Assembly (NCBI GenBank): GCA_964496475.1
Contig: CAZBZS010000008.1
Location: forward strand, 1-64,000
DNA length: 64,000 nucleotides
Reading direction: 5' to 3'
Source: JASLPR01 sp964496475
GTDB taxonomy: Bacteria; Chloroflexota; UBA11872; VXNJ01
A program made the translations under genes and the position numbers. Within the stretch, counting starts at the first letter, position 1, and each line of letters starts with the position of its first letter. The notes beneath the pieces were generated by a model. It made no database searches and was not told the origin of the DNA. It saw only the letters and a list, made by a program, of their open reading frames with translations. Below, one piece after another: positions 35,709 to 45,129 of the stretch.

Positions 35709-36908
35709 ATGAGGCTCGGAGGAATCACGTTTTCGCCCGCGCCGGCGGACCGTCGCCATCGGCTCCTTGCGGTCGCACTCCTGATCTCGACCCTGCTTGC
35801 CCTTGTTTTTGGGCCGTCCGTTAGTCGTGCGAGCCGCACCCTTTCGATCGCATTCGAACTCCTCTGGTTCGCCGGTGACGGCCCGCTTTTCATCCAGACC
35901 CCCTCACCGATCCGCTCCGAGACCGTGCTGACCGCGGGTGGTCAGGAATTCGCCGTTGATATCTACGATATTGGTGGTTTTCGGCGCGAGGTCGGGCTCG
36001 TCCTGGTCAACGGCATCGAACCGGCTGGAAGACGCTACGGGCCCCTCGTCGAGCTAGCCCAGACCCTGGCCCGGGTAGGGATTACGGTCGCCGTGCCCGA
36101 TCTCGCTTCTTACGCTGAATACCGACTAGATCCGGCCGATGTCCTGCGCTTGCGGCAGACCTACCGCTTTCTCCTCGACGAACTCAATGCAGATCCAGAG
36201 CGCTCCGGGTTTCTGGGTTTCAGCGCCGGCGGCTCGCTGGCCTTCGTAGCCGCCGCGGATCCAGAAATCGCCGATGCGGTGGGCATCGTCGCCCTGGTCG
36301 GGCCGTACTCGGATCTCACCCGGGTACTGTCGTTCGCCACCACCGGGGCCTATGTATCCGAAAACGCCCTTATCCAGTACCGCCCCGAAGTCCTGGTCTG
36401 GCAGGTCGCCCGCAACACCGTTCTCTCCGCGATGTCCGATTCTGGGGAAAGAGCCTTTTTGCGCCAGGTTTTCGCCGGCCTTTCCCCCGAGCCCGACGCC
36501 GAGCTGCTCGCCGAGAACCCGGGCTATACGCTCTCAGCGGAAGGCCAAGCCACCTTCGATCTGTTCGCCAATCACGACGCCGGCGCCGTCGACGATCTCA
36601 CCGCCAGACTCCCGGCCCGCAGCCGCCAGTTACTGGCCGACCTTTCTCCCGTTGTCGTCGCGCCTTTGATTCAGGCCCGCCTGCTCTTGATGCACGAAGG
36701 CGGCGACCCCTATTTCCCGTTGTACGAATCAGAAGAGCTGATCCAATTCATGCCCGACCGCTCGATGCTCATTTCCACCGCACTCATCGAGCACGCCGTC
36801 CTCCGCACCCCACCCCTCACCCCGGGAAATACCTTCAATTTCTATCTACCGGAATCCCTCAAGCTGCTGACCTACATTAACTCTCTGCTCAAGGAAACCG
36901 GGCGTTGA
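35709..36908 (+). CDS. Alpha/beta-hydrolase with N-terminal membrane anchor
   Basis: 399 aa. A hydrophobic segment (LLAVALLISTLLALVFG) at about residues 19-35 is a signal or anchor. The body reads like an alpha/beta hydrolase: VGLVLVNGIEPAGRRYG (oxyanion region), GITVAVPDLASY, and the nucleophile elbow FLGFSAGGSLAF (G-x-S-x-G, Ser near residue 166). The acid Asp is in HEGGDPYFPL, and a late His is in LIEHAVLR. The substrate is unknown. It is probably an envelope-associated esterase or lipase-like enzyme. Confidence 0.75.
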   Translation: MRLGGITFSPAPADRRHRLLAVALLISTLLALVFGPSVSRASRTLSIAFELLWFAGDGPLFIQTPSPIRSETVLTAGGQEFAVDIYDIGGFRREVGLVLVNGIEPAGRRYGPLVELAQTLARVGITVAVPDLASYAEYRLDPADVLRLRQTYRFLLDELNADPERSGFLGFSAGGSLAFVAAADPEIADAVGIVALVGPYSDLTRVLSFATTGAYVSENALIQYRPEVLVWQVARNTVLSAMSDSGERAFLRQVFAGLSPEPDAELLAENPGYTLSAEGQATFDLFANHDAGAVDDLTARLPARSRQLLADLSPVVVAPLIQARLLLMHEGGDPYFPLYESEELIQFMPDRSMLISTALIEHAVLRTPPLTPGNTFNFYLPESLKLLTYINSLLKETGR

Positions 36909-36935
36909 CAGAGCCTGGCCGGCCAGGCTACAACC

Positions 36936-38111
36936 TCAGGCCTGTGTCGCCATTTGTTCCGCCGCCGCCGCCGCCGCGCCGGGGTCAAGATTACGTCCCT
37001 CCTCCCTGAGGAGTTCTTCCAGCGCCCCCAGCAATTCAAGCACATTGGCCAGAGTCGACCCGAAACCCATGAGCCCGATCCGCCACACCTTCCCGGCCCA
37101 ATCGCCCAGCCCGCCGCCAATTTCGATGTTGTGACGCCCCAGCAGTTCCCCCCGAACGGCCGCGTCCGAAATTCCCTCTGGAATTCGCACTGGAGTCAGC
37201 ATCCCCAGGCGATGCTCCGGGTCGCTCGCCACTTCCAGCCCCATCGCCTCCAGCCCCGCCACCAGTGCGCGCCCGCTGCGTTCGTGACGGGCGGCGCGCG
37301 CCTCGATCGTCTCCTCGTGGACGATTCGCAGCGCCTCTCTGAGCCCCATCATTAAAGTACTCGGGCAGGTGTGATGATAGAACGGCTCGTTGCTCCAGTA
37401 GCGGTGCAGCGCCAGCGCGTCGAAATACCACGAAGGAATCGGCCCCGAGCGGTTTTTTATCGCTTCGACTGCCCTCGGACCGAACGTAATCGGCGCCGTG
37501 CCGGCCACCGCCCCAACGCATTTCTGACTCCCGGCGTAGGCCACGTCCACGCCCCACTCATCCAGCTCCATCCGGGCCCCGCCTAGCAACGTGACCGCGT
37601 CGGCGATCAGAAGCGCTTCGGCTTGGTGCGCGATCTCGGCGATCTCGGCGATTGGCTGTCGCAGGCCCACCGACGTTTCCGCCGCCACCAGGAACACCGC
37701 CTTCACCCGGCCGTTTCCGCCAAGGGCCGCCTGCACCACCTCCGGAGCTACCGGCCTGCCGAAGCCGCTGGACACCTTGATCGCCTTGGCTCCCAGCCGG
37801 GTAGCGATCTCCGCCGCCTTTTCACCAAAGAATCCCGCTATCCCAACCACAATCCGGTCGCCTGGCTCCAGCACGTTGGACAGCGCCATGTCCAGTCCAG
37901 AAAACCCGGTGCCCGAGACCGCCATCGTGACGTCGTTCTCGGTTCCAAAGGCGTAGCGCAGCAAATCCGCGGTTTCGGCCAACACTTCCACGAAAGCCGG
38001 GTCCATATGTCCGATGGCCGGAGCCTGCATCGCGTCCATAACCCGGGGATCGACGTTCGCCGGGCCCGGGCCCAGAAGTTTGCGGGTAGGCAGGTCGAAA
38101 TTGGAAATCAT
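36936..38111 (-). CDS. Class V PLP aminotransferase (alanine-glyoxylate/serine-pyruvate type)
   Basis: 391 aa. It resembles alanine-glyoxylate and serine-glyoxylate aminotransferases: LLGPGPANVDPRVMDAM at the N-terminus, SGTGFSGLDMALSNVLEPGD, VAAETSVGLRQPI, LIADAVTLLGG and the PLP lysine in AYAGSQKCVGA. The C-terminus contains LGDWAGKVWRIGLMG, a substrate carboxylate-binding region of the family. It would interconvert glyoxylate or hydroxypyruvate with Ala, Ser or Gly. It stands alone, convergent with the hydrolase gene. Confidence 0.92.
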   Translation of the reverse strand: MISNFDLPTRKLLGPGPANVDPRVMDAMQAPAIGHMDPAFVEVLAETADLLRYAFGTENDVTMAVSGTGFSGLDMALSNVLEPGDRIVVGIAGFFGEKAAEIATRLGAKAIKVSSGFGRPVAPEVVQAALGGNGRVKAVFLVAAETSVGLRQPIAEIAEIAHQAEALLIADAVTLLGGARMELDEWGVDVAYAGSQKCVGAVAGTAPITFGPRAVEAIKNRSGPIPSWYFDALALHRYWSNEPFYHHTCPSTLMMGLREALRIVHEETIEARAARHERSGRALVAGLEAMGLEVASDPEHRLGMLTPVRIPEGISDAAVRGELLGRHNIEIGGGLGDWAGKVWRIGLMGFGSTLANVLELLGALEELLREEGRNLDPGAAAAAAEQMATQA

Positions 38112-38260
38112 CAGCTGCTCACGACCGGTGAAAGTGATTAAGTAGGTAGCCGATCATAAACGAATTCTAGTCCACCACGGGGTCCTTCCCCCAACACCCG
38201 TACTACGACGATAGACTGCATCTCGATCATCGCGAACGCTACCTGACGGGCAATATCTGA

Positions 38261-39427
38261 ATGACTCGCAAGCTGCGAATTGGTGTAAACCTACGGATCG
38301 GCAACCTGCCGGTGTTCGACGGTAATTCCGCCGTTATGCGGTCCATTGCCGGGGCGCTGAGCGTTTCCTCATCGGGCCATCAGATCGATCTCATCGTCGA
38401 CGCTCCGCCGGCGCTGTCCCTCCCCCCCGAGGGCAAGGCCGATTTTTACGTCATCAGGCCGTTTCCGGCGTTCAACCGGCTCCTGCGGTGGTCGCTCGGC
38501 GGGGACCCCTGGTACCGTCTGCGGCTGGCTCTGGACCGGCGCTGGCGAAATCTGGACGCCTACGTCTGCAACGCCCACGAGGAACCGCCCGTAATCCAGG
38601 GCCCGCCGCGCATCCCCATCGTCCACGACCTAGCCTTCATGCTCGACGAAGCCGAACGCTATTTCTCTCGCGCCCACATCGATTACCTAGACTGGTGCAC
38701 GTCGGCCAACGTGCATGCCGCCGCCCGCATCGTCGCTGTCTCGGAGACCACCGCCCGGGATGTAATCCGTACCTACGGCGTTCCGGCCGGGCGGGTCCGC
38801 GTGCTTCTCAACTCCCACGACGACGGAGTTTTCCACGCCGATATTGACTACAAAGCGGTTACCGCGACCCTCGCCGAGCTTGATATCGATGGCCCCTTTT
38901 TTCTTCATATCGGCACCATCCAGCCGCGTAAGAACCTGCCTACCGTCATCCGGGCCTTCGAAGCATTCGCCGCTGGGGGCGGGGAACATCAGTTGCTCCT
39001 GGTTGGCGCCGACGGCTGGCGTGGCGAAGAGGCGGCACAGACCGGCCTCCCGGACCTTGATGCGATCAAAGGCGTCCGGCTCCTCGGCAGCCTCGCCACG
39101 GGCCAGATTGCGCATCTCATGACCGCCGCCGATGCCCTTGTCATGGCCGGATTCTACGAAGGCTTCGGCCTCCCGGCGCTGGAGGCGATGGCCTGCGGCA
39201 CGCCGGTGCTGGCGGCCAACGCCGGTGCGCTCCCAGAGGTAGTCGGCGACGCGGGACTCTTGTTCGACCCCAATGCTCCCCACGAGCTGACGGCCATGAT
39301 GGCCCGCATCGCCTCCGATCCCGATCAACTGGTCGAGCTTGGCCGCCAGGCCCTGGCCCGTGCGGCGGAGTTCAGCCGGGACTCCCAGGCTCGCGGGCTT
39401 ATCGCGCTGGCGGAAGAACTCGCCTGA
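38261..39427 (+). CDS. GT4-family glycosyltransferase
   Basis: 388 aa, GT-B fold retaining glycosyltransferase. The C-terminal domain is clear: FFLHIGTIQPRKNLPTVIRA (donor-binding start), LLVGADGWRGE, then the E-x7-E motif FYEGFGLPALEAMACGTPVL. The N-terminal half has VHDLAFMLDEAERYF and VAVSETTARDVIRTYGVP. The donor and acceptor are unknown; neighbours (an MFS transporter, and a YfhO-like protein at 42.2-45.0 kb) suggest envelope glycan or glycolipid work but do not prove it. There is no signal peptide. Confidence 0.9.
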   Translation: MTRKLRIGVNLRIGNLPVFDGNSAVMRSIAGALSVSSSGHQIDLIVDAPPALSLPPEGKADFYVIRPFPAFNRLLRWSLGGDPWYRLRLALDRRWRNLDAYVCNAHEEPPVIQGPPRIPIVHDLAFMLDEAERYFSRAHIDYLDWCTSANVHAAARIVAVSETTARDVIRTYGVPAGRVRVLLNSHDDGVFHADIDYKAVTATLAELDIDGPFFLHIGTIQPRKNLPTVIRAFEAFAAGGGEHQLLLVGADGWRGEEAAQTGLPDLDAIKGVRLLGSLATGQIAHLMTAADALVMAGFYEGFGLPALEAMACGTPVLAANAGALPEVVGDAGLLFDPNAPHELTAMMARIASDPDQLVELGRQALARAAEFSRDSQARGLIALAEELA

Positions 39428-39720
39428 GCGGCGGCCTGATCGGCTGGCGCCGCTCGCCCGATGCCGGCGTGGAAGGATCACGGAATCGATCGCGCTCCTT
39501 GGCCCAGGTGCTACGCTTCGCCCGCGTTGCCGGGAAAGCGCTTAAGTGAGGTCCAATATTTGATGGCGGCGAAGTCTGGTTTGGCCACAGGGAACCGCTG
39601 GATGCGTCGGCCGGCGATGGCAGGGGAGATACCGGCCGTTATGAATGGGCTGCCGTTCCAGCGGGCCGGGTTCTCACGCGCCGTCTGCGAAATTTTCGCC
39701 GGACCATCGGCCAACAACCG

Positions 39721-41016
39721 GTGAGGCCGGTGGCCGCCTTGCGGAAATCCGCGCGGAGCATTTATTACGGCTGGTACATGGTTGCTGGCCTGGCTACTGT
39801 CAGCTTCGTCTCCGTAAACATGGCCGGGATCAGTTTTGGATTTTTCATCCGGCCCATCCAGGCCGATCTGGACATAAACGAAGCGTATTTCGGCTGGGCC
39901 CTCTCTCTTCGCCTAATCGGATTCGGAGTCACCAGCCTCATCATCGGCAGGCTGCTTGACCGGCACGGCGCCCGCTGGCTGCTGGTCATATCCGGGACCA
40001 TGGTCGCCGGCCTTGTCGTGACCCTCAGCGCCATCCAGAATGGCTGGCATCTGCTTGCGGTTTTTGTGATCGTCGGGATGATCGGCATGCAGGGCGCTGG
40101 CGGCAATCTCTATGCCAGCGTACCCATCGCCCGTTGGTTCCGCCGCAACCGTGGCAAGGCCATGTCAATGGTCTTTCTGGGCATCCCGGCCGGCATTTTT
40201 CTCACTCCGGTCGTCGCCTACCTCATAGACAGCATCGGCTGGCGTGCCACTTTCGTCGCTACTGGAGTTTCAGGCGGAATCGTCATCGTGCTGGTGGCCG
40301 CGTTCATCATCCGGCGGTTCCCCGAGGACATGGGCCTGGCCCCCGACGGCGACCCGCCGCGCGAGTCCGACGATCGGCCCGAAGCGGTAGGAGAGACCGA
40401 ATACTCTTGGACCCGTGACCAGGCGATGCGCTCGTGGGTGTTCTGGCGGTTGACCCTCGTATACGGATTCCTACTTCTGGGCATGGGCACCGTCGCGCTT
40501 TTCCGTACGCCGTATTTCGAGGACCAGGGTATAAGCCGCCAGGCTGTCGGCTTTGCGTTTTCTGCCGAGGCCGTCGCCAGCGTTCTCGCCGCCATTCCGG
40601 CCGGCTGGGCGCTCGACCGATTTCGGGTCCGTTATGTCGCCACCATCCCAATTGTCATCATGATCGGCGCCATCATCGCCACCATGGCCGCCAGCAACGC
40701 CTGGCAGGTGTTCCTGGCTACCGGCCTGTTCGGGGTGGGCGCCGCCAGCTCCAGTGTGGCCAACAACATGATCTGGCCCCATTACTTCGGCAGTTTGCAC
40801 ATCGGTGCTATCCGGGGCCGCAGCATGCAGATCATGATGCTTTTCAACGTCCTCGGCGCCCCCGTAACCGGTTTCGTAAAGGACACTACCGGGTCGTATC
40901 TTCCAGCCTGGTGGGCGGCGATAGCCGGACTTTTGATCAGCGGGGCGATTCTAATGATTACGCCTCGACCCCGTCCGCCGGGACTGGAACGACCAGATAC
41001 CGAGCTCACCGCCTGA
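39721..41016 (+). CDS. Major facilitator superfamily transporter
   Basis: 431 aa with 12 likely membrane helices and a central cytosolic loop (PDGDPPRESDDRPEAVGE). The MFS motif A appears as GRLLDRHGARWLL between helices 2 and 3, and as DRFRVRYVA in the second half. The sequence resembles the monocarboxylate/OFA-type MFS transporters, but the substrate is not determined. The start is GTG 39721. The 293 bp upstream have no convincing gene; a frame open from 39461 to 39724 has no supporting features. Confidence 0.88.
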   Translation: MRPVAALRKSARSIYYGWYMVAGLATVSFVSVNMAGISFGFFIRPIQADLDINEAYFGWALSLRLIGFGVTSLIIGRLLDRHGARWLLVISGTMVAGLVVTLSAIQNGWHLLAVFVIVGMIGMQGAGGNLYASVPIARWFRRNRGKAMSMVFLGIPAGIFLTPVVAYLIDSIGWRATFVATGVSGGIVIVLVAAFIIRRFPEDMGLAPDGDPPRESDDRPEAVGETEYSWTRDQAMRSWVFWRLTLVYGFLLLGMGTVALFRTPYFEDQGISRQAVGFAFSAEAVASVLAAIPAGWALDRFRVRYVATIPIVIMIGAIIATMAASNAWQVFLATGLFGVGAASSSVANNMIWPHYFGSLHIGAIRGRSMQIMMLFNVLGAPVTGFVKDTTGSYLPAWWAAIAGLLISGAILMITPRPRPPGLERPDTELTA

Positions 41017-41032
41017 CTTGCCGGCGATTCAG

Positions 41033-41917
41033 CTAGGCGGTGGCGACCGCCTCAGCTCGGGCCTCTTCGGCACCTCCGATCATCACGCTTGATAGCAGGC
41101 CGTAGACAGACGCCCAGGCGGCGCTCACTCCCGGTGTGAAGTCCGGTCCGAGGCCCTGCTCCAAGGCCCAGAGGAGCGCCTTGCTGACGATGTCGTAATG
41201 GTTTTCAGTGACGCCATGTTCGACGTGCCGAACGCCCAGCGACTCGATCGCCGAGGCAATCTCATCAAGCCGATCCAGGCCGTTCACCGCCACGGCGAGG
41301 GTCTGCATGATCTTGGGGCGCTGTTCGGCCATCTTGACACCCTTGAACAAGGGTTTGATCTCGGGGTCGAGTTCGAACAGGCGCTGGTAGAACAGCTGTG
41401 CGGCATCGTCGGCGATGGCTTCGACCTTGGCGAAGGAAGCGTGTACCAGCTCCCGCTGCGACTCGGTCACACCCGGCGACTCGCCGGCGTCGTCATCGTC
41501 ACCGAAGAGAACGGCATTGAGATTTAGCAGGATCACAAGGCCGGAATCCACGCGGACGATTCCTTTGATGTGATCGGAGCTGACGGATGTGACCGAACCT
41601 GAATCGGTATCTATTGATTCATCATCGATTATCAGGGTCTCGGTGACAGCGTCCACGATCGCGTCCATCTGGGAGGTTTCGGAGGTGAGAACGATGATGC
41701 GTGATTCCTTGGTGTGCTCGGCGGTCGCGACGCCAAGACGCCTGCGAAGGTCAACGATCAGAGTGACTTTCCCACGCAGATTGATCACACCGTGCACGTA
41801 CGAGGGCATTTGCGGAACGCTGGAAATCGGTGCGAGTCGCACGATCTCCGTCACGCTGGCGATGTCCACCCCAAATCTTTCATTTCCGAGTCGGAATACC
41901 ACGACTTGATAGGACAC
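41033..41917 (-). CDS. CheW-globin fusion protein
   Basis: 294 aa with two distinct domains. Residues 1-140 are CheW, the scaffold linking chemoreceptors to CheA: YQVVVFRLGNERFGVDIASV, then SVPQMPSYVHGVINLRGKV and LIVDLRRRLGV, ending VDSGLVILLNLNAVL. After an Asp-rich linker (140-148), residues about 150-285 form a globin: VTESQRELVHASFAKVEAIA (A helix), FYQRLFELDPEIKPLFKGV (Phe191 at CD1), LGVRHVEHGVTENHY with His231 at the proximal position, and AAWASVYGLLSSVMI (H helix). The pattern resembles single-domain and flavohaemoglobin globins. No cheA, mcp, cheY or motility gene is in the window. It would couple oxygen or haem-ligand state to a CheA-type pathway, by inference. Confidence 0.88.
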   Translation of the reverse strand: MSYQVVVFRLGNERFGVDIASVTEIVRLAPISSVPQMPSYVHGVINLRGKVTLIVDLRRRLGVATAEHTKESRIIVLTSETSQMDAIVDAVTETLIIDDESIDTDSGSVTSVSSDHIKGIVRVDSGLVILLNLNAVLFGDDDDAGESPGVTESQRELVHASFAKVEAIADDAAQLFYQRLFELDPEIKPLFKGVKMAEQRPKIMQTLAVAVNGLDRLDEIASAIESLGVRHVEHGVTENHYDIVSKALLWALEQGLGPDFTPGVSAAWASVYGLLSSVMIGGAEEARAEAVATA

Positions 41918-42205
41918 GCACTACCTTGATCATTCTGATGCTAGAAATGCTGACATCCGCGCCGTCTGGCTCGATGCCTTTACATTCTGGGTAACTGGCT
42001 TGCGGCCAAGTCTATGTTCGACAGTAGTTGAATCTATGTGCCACTAATCACCGGAACCACGCTTTGTTGAGCGGCGCCTCGGTCAACGGAGTACTCGATA
42101 CCCGCATCGGACAGTGGGAGACGGCTGTCCCCTTTTGTGCAAACCAGGGGGAATATCCGGCGTTCTGGATCGACACGACGTGATTCCGGCGGCCGGAGAT
42201 CGTAG

Positions 42206-45028
42206 CTAGTTGGCAGATTCGGGTGGGCCGGCTGACTCGCGGCGGCGGTGCCAGCTGAAAATCCCAGCACCGGCGATGAGAAGCGCCACGCAAAAGGTCA
42301 GAATGACGCCGGCTAAGAGCCCCGGTGCGTGGTACTCGAATTGCACCACATGCTCGCCCGGTGGCACCGCCACCCCCATCACCACCCCGTCGGCCACCAG
42401 CAGATTGACCCGCGTGCCGTCGATCTTCACCCGCCAGCCCGGCGCCCACACCGTTGCGAAGACCAGCACCCGCGCATGCGCCGACGGGTTCTCCACCCGG
42501 AATGTCGCGCTCCCCGGTGACTGCGTCACCACCTGCGCTTCGCGACCGGTGGACTCCATCACCGGCAATAACCCGGTCCATACGGCCGAATCCCCATCTC
42601 CCACCGCCTCGGTCACGTCCACCAAACCTGACGCGCCCGTTAGCCCCGCCAGCAGCCACCGCTCACCCCAGTCCAGACGGTCTTGGTTGATCCACGCCAC
42701 CGCCACAGGTTTCAGCGACTTCAGCGTCCTTATCGAAGGCCTTAGCCCATCCCCACCCACCACCACCACCGTCGTCGTCAACGGATCGAACCCCGGCGCC
42801 GTCACCAGCCCGCGCAACTGCGTCGCCGCCTCCCCCGCTCCCGCCGGCGTGAATAGCACCACCGTTGCCGGCGCCAGGTACGCTCTGGGCCGGGCCGTCG
42901 TCAGTTCGTACAGCTTGAAAGGCAATCCCTCAATCAGCGCGAACTCCGCCCCACCCGCAAAGTCGATCTCCGGCGCGATATGCGGATACACGTAGCGCGC
43001 GTTCAAAATCGCCAATACTTCCGTCGCCGCCGGGTCTACCTCCACCGTGAATAGCATGCTGGTGCCCAGGAAGCTGGTGAAATGCCGCAGGTGGCCCGGG
43101 TCCCATCCGCCCACGATCTCCACCCCATCGCGCAGCGCATCCGCCTCGTTGAAGATGTCATAGCGTGACACCATGAACCGAACCGGCCGTCCCTCCAGGT
43201 CCGCCGCGAACGCGAACCAGTCGTCCAACCGCGGCGGCAGTAGCCGGCTCCGCGGGTCCTTCGGATCCACCCGCAACTCGCCGTCCCGGCTCACCCAGGC
43301 CAGCTCCAGTTCCAGCGGCGCCGGCGTCTCCCGGTCGAAGCCCCGAACCCCGTGCGCCTTCATCCCCAGCATCAGCATCGCCCCGCCCGAGGGCGGCGCG
43401 CCCAGCCCCCCGCTCACATCCACCCGCTCCCGCAATCCCACCGTCCTCGCCAGCGGGATCTCCACCATCTGCTCCGTCCCCAGGTAGCCTATCGTCGCGA
43501 TCACCCCGCCCGGCTGCCCCGCCTCTCCCGGCAGCCACACCGTATTGCCATAGTTGCCGATCTCCATCTCCACCGTGATCCCCTCTCCTTGCGCCACCAC
43601 CTCCAGTTCCAGCACCCCCGCCACCATTTCCCCCGGCGCATCCGACGCATAGACTCGGTATTCATCCAGCTCCACCGTCTCCGTCCAATCCCCCGCCATG
43701 CCCCCAAGGTCAATCGCCACCACCGCCACAAGCACCAGCCCCACCGCCGTCATTGCCCGCCCCCGCGCCACCGCCGTCATCCCCAGCGCCGCCAGCAACG
43801 TCACGCAGATCCACACCCCGCACAACATCCGACCCGGAATTCGCACCTGCTCGTATCCAGGGACCAGCTCGAAGAGCACCCGGTACAGGTCCACCTCCGC
43901 GTTCGCCCCGTAGCTGAACACCGCGAACAGCGCCCCCACGCCCAACAGGATCCACGTCCGCGCTTCCCGTCGCCACACCACCCCTACCATCGCCAGCAGC
44001 AGCGCAATCGCCCCTACATAGATCGTGAACTCGTGCCCCAGGTAGGCCGCGTCACCCGCCTGATTCAGGTCCTCGCGCGAGCGCGACAGCAGCACCGTCG
44101 CGAGGTCCCCCAGCCCGCTCAGCGCCGACCGATCGATCGCAACCCCGTAGTCCAACGCGTCCCGACTCGAATAGGGCAGGTACACCAGCATCGGCAGCAG
44201 CTTCGCCGCCCCCACCGCCACCCCGCTCAGCGCCATCACCGCCAGCAATCCCGCCACCCGTCCCAGGGCCCGCAATTTGAACCGATCCGCCCGCCACTGC
44301 ACCAGACCCATCAACACTCCCACGATCCCCGCGAGCAGCCACAGATTCAGCGCCACCCAGCCACCTCCGGCCAGCATTGCCGTCCCCAGCGCCGCCCCCG
44401 CCCCGGCCATCGCCGTCCGCGAATCCCGCTTCATCCCCAGCCGCACGAAACCCAGCGCCAGCGGGTAGTACGGCGCGGCGAGCAGGAAGCTCACGTGCCC
44501 TGCCCACAGCCGGCCAAGCTGTGCGCCCCCCGCGCCGATCAATATGGCCGCGAGAAGCGCGCCGACCGGGTTCGCGCCCCATACCCGGGCCATGAAGTAG
44601 CCTCCGAGAGACGAGGCGATAAGACTCAGAAGAGCGCCGAGCCGTATGGTGACCAGCTCATTGGGCGCGAGCCAGTCCAGGAGCGAAGTCCAGTAGATGG
44701 CGGCCGTCTGCGGACTGGCGTGGAACGGCATGCCGGATAGGTAGTGAGCGTTCCAGGCCGGGAACTGGCCGAACTCGCGCAGCGCGTTGCGGATGAGCGC
44801 GTGCTCGGCGGAAAAATTCACCGCGTCGCGAGCCAGGTTCAACCCGCGATCCAGGCTGACTAGTTCCCGGTGAATCACCAGCGTGATCGCCAGCGCGAGC
44901 GCTAGGCCGGCGGCGTCGCGGATACCCGGCGGGTATCCGCGCGCCAAGGTTCGGACGGTTCGCTCGTAGGTCTTGATCAAGCCCGCATTCCGGCTGGTCG
45001 TACACCGGTGAATGATAAATGGGTGCAT
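42206..45028 (-). CDS. YfhO-like large membrane protein
   Basis: 940 aa. The N-terminal part has about 12 helices (for example LLSLIASSLGGYFMARVWG, LLAVMALSGVAVGAAKLLPM) followed by a long soluble C-terminal region and one final helix (GVILTFCVALLIAGAGIFSW). The layout is that of YfhO proteins and related GT-C-like integral proteins, which are implicated in glycosylation of envelope polymers such as teichoic acid. ARDAVNFSAEHALIRNAL in the first loop and WRVKIDGTRVNLL near the end match the family pattern. The 288-bp gap to CheW-globin holds nothing I recognise. Function is by similarity of architecture only. Confidence 0.75.
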   Translation of the reverse strand: MHPFIIHRCTTSRNAGLIKTYERTVRTLARGYPPGIRDAAGLALALAITLVIHRELVSLDRGLNLARDAVNFSAEHALIRNALREFGQFPAWNAHYLSGMPFHASPQTAAIYWTSLLDWLAPNELVTIRLGALLSLIASSLGGYFMARVWGANPVGALLAAILIGAGGAQLGRLWAGHVSFLLAAPYYPLALGFVRLGMKRDSRTAMAGAGAALGTAMLAGGGWVALNLWLLAGIVGVLMGLVQWRADRFKLRALGRVAGLLAVMALSGVAVGAAKLLPMLVYLPYSSRDALDYGVAIDRSALSGLGDLATVLLSRSREDLNQAGDAAYLGHEFTIYVGAIALLLAMVGVVWRREARTWILLGVGALFAVFSYGANAEVDLYRVLFELVPGYEQVRIPGRMLCGVWICVTLLAALGMTAVARGRAMTAVGLVLVAVVAIDLGGMAGDWTETVELDEYRVYASDAPGEMVAGVLELEVVAQGEGITVEMEIGNYGNTVWLPGEAGQPGGVIATIGYLGTEQMVEIPLARTVGLRERVDVSGGLGAPPSGGAMLMLGMKAHGVRGFDRETPAPLELELAWVSRDGELRVDPKDPRSRLLPPRLDDWFAFAADLEGRPVRFMVSRYDIFNEADALRDGVEIVGGWDPGHLRHFTSFLGTSMLFTVEVDPAATEVLAILNARYVYPHIAPEIDFAGGAEFALIEGLPFKLYELTTARPRAYLAPATVVLFTPAGAGEAATQLRGLVTAPGFDPLTTTVVVVGGDGLRPSIRTLKSLKPVAVAWINQDRLDWGERWLLAGLTGASGLVDVTEAVGDGDSAVWTGLLPVMESTGREAQVVTQSPGSATFRVENPSAHARVLVFATVWAPGWRVKIDGTRVNLLVADGVVMGVAVPPGEHVVQFEYHAPGLLAGVILTFCVALLIAGAGIFSWHRRRESAGPPESAN

Positions 45029-45129
45029 TGTGGACGAATTGGAGGAAGCTGGACGGTGTTGAAACCGGGATTCTTGACCGGCGATAGGCGGATTCGCTAG
45101 GTTCCTCGGGTTCTGCCGGATCGTTAGGA

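Noticed and set aside
39461..39724. 87-codon plus-strand frame before the MFS gene
   Set aside because: No ribosome-binding site, Trp/Arg/Pro-rich composition, and no recognisable domain.
43352..44740. Long plus-strand open frame rich in His, Pro and Arg
   Set aside because: It is antisense to the YfhO-like gene; composition is typical of a GC shadow.
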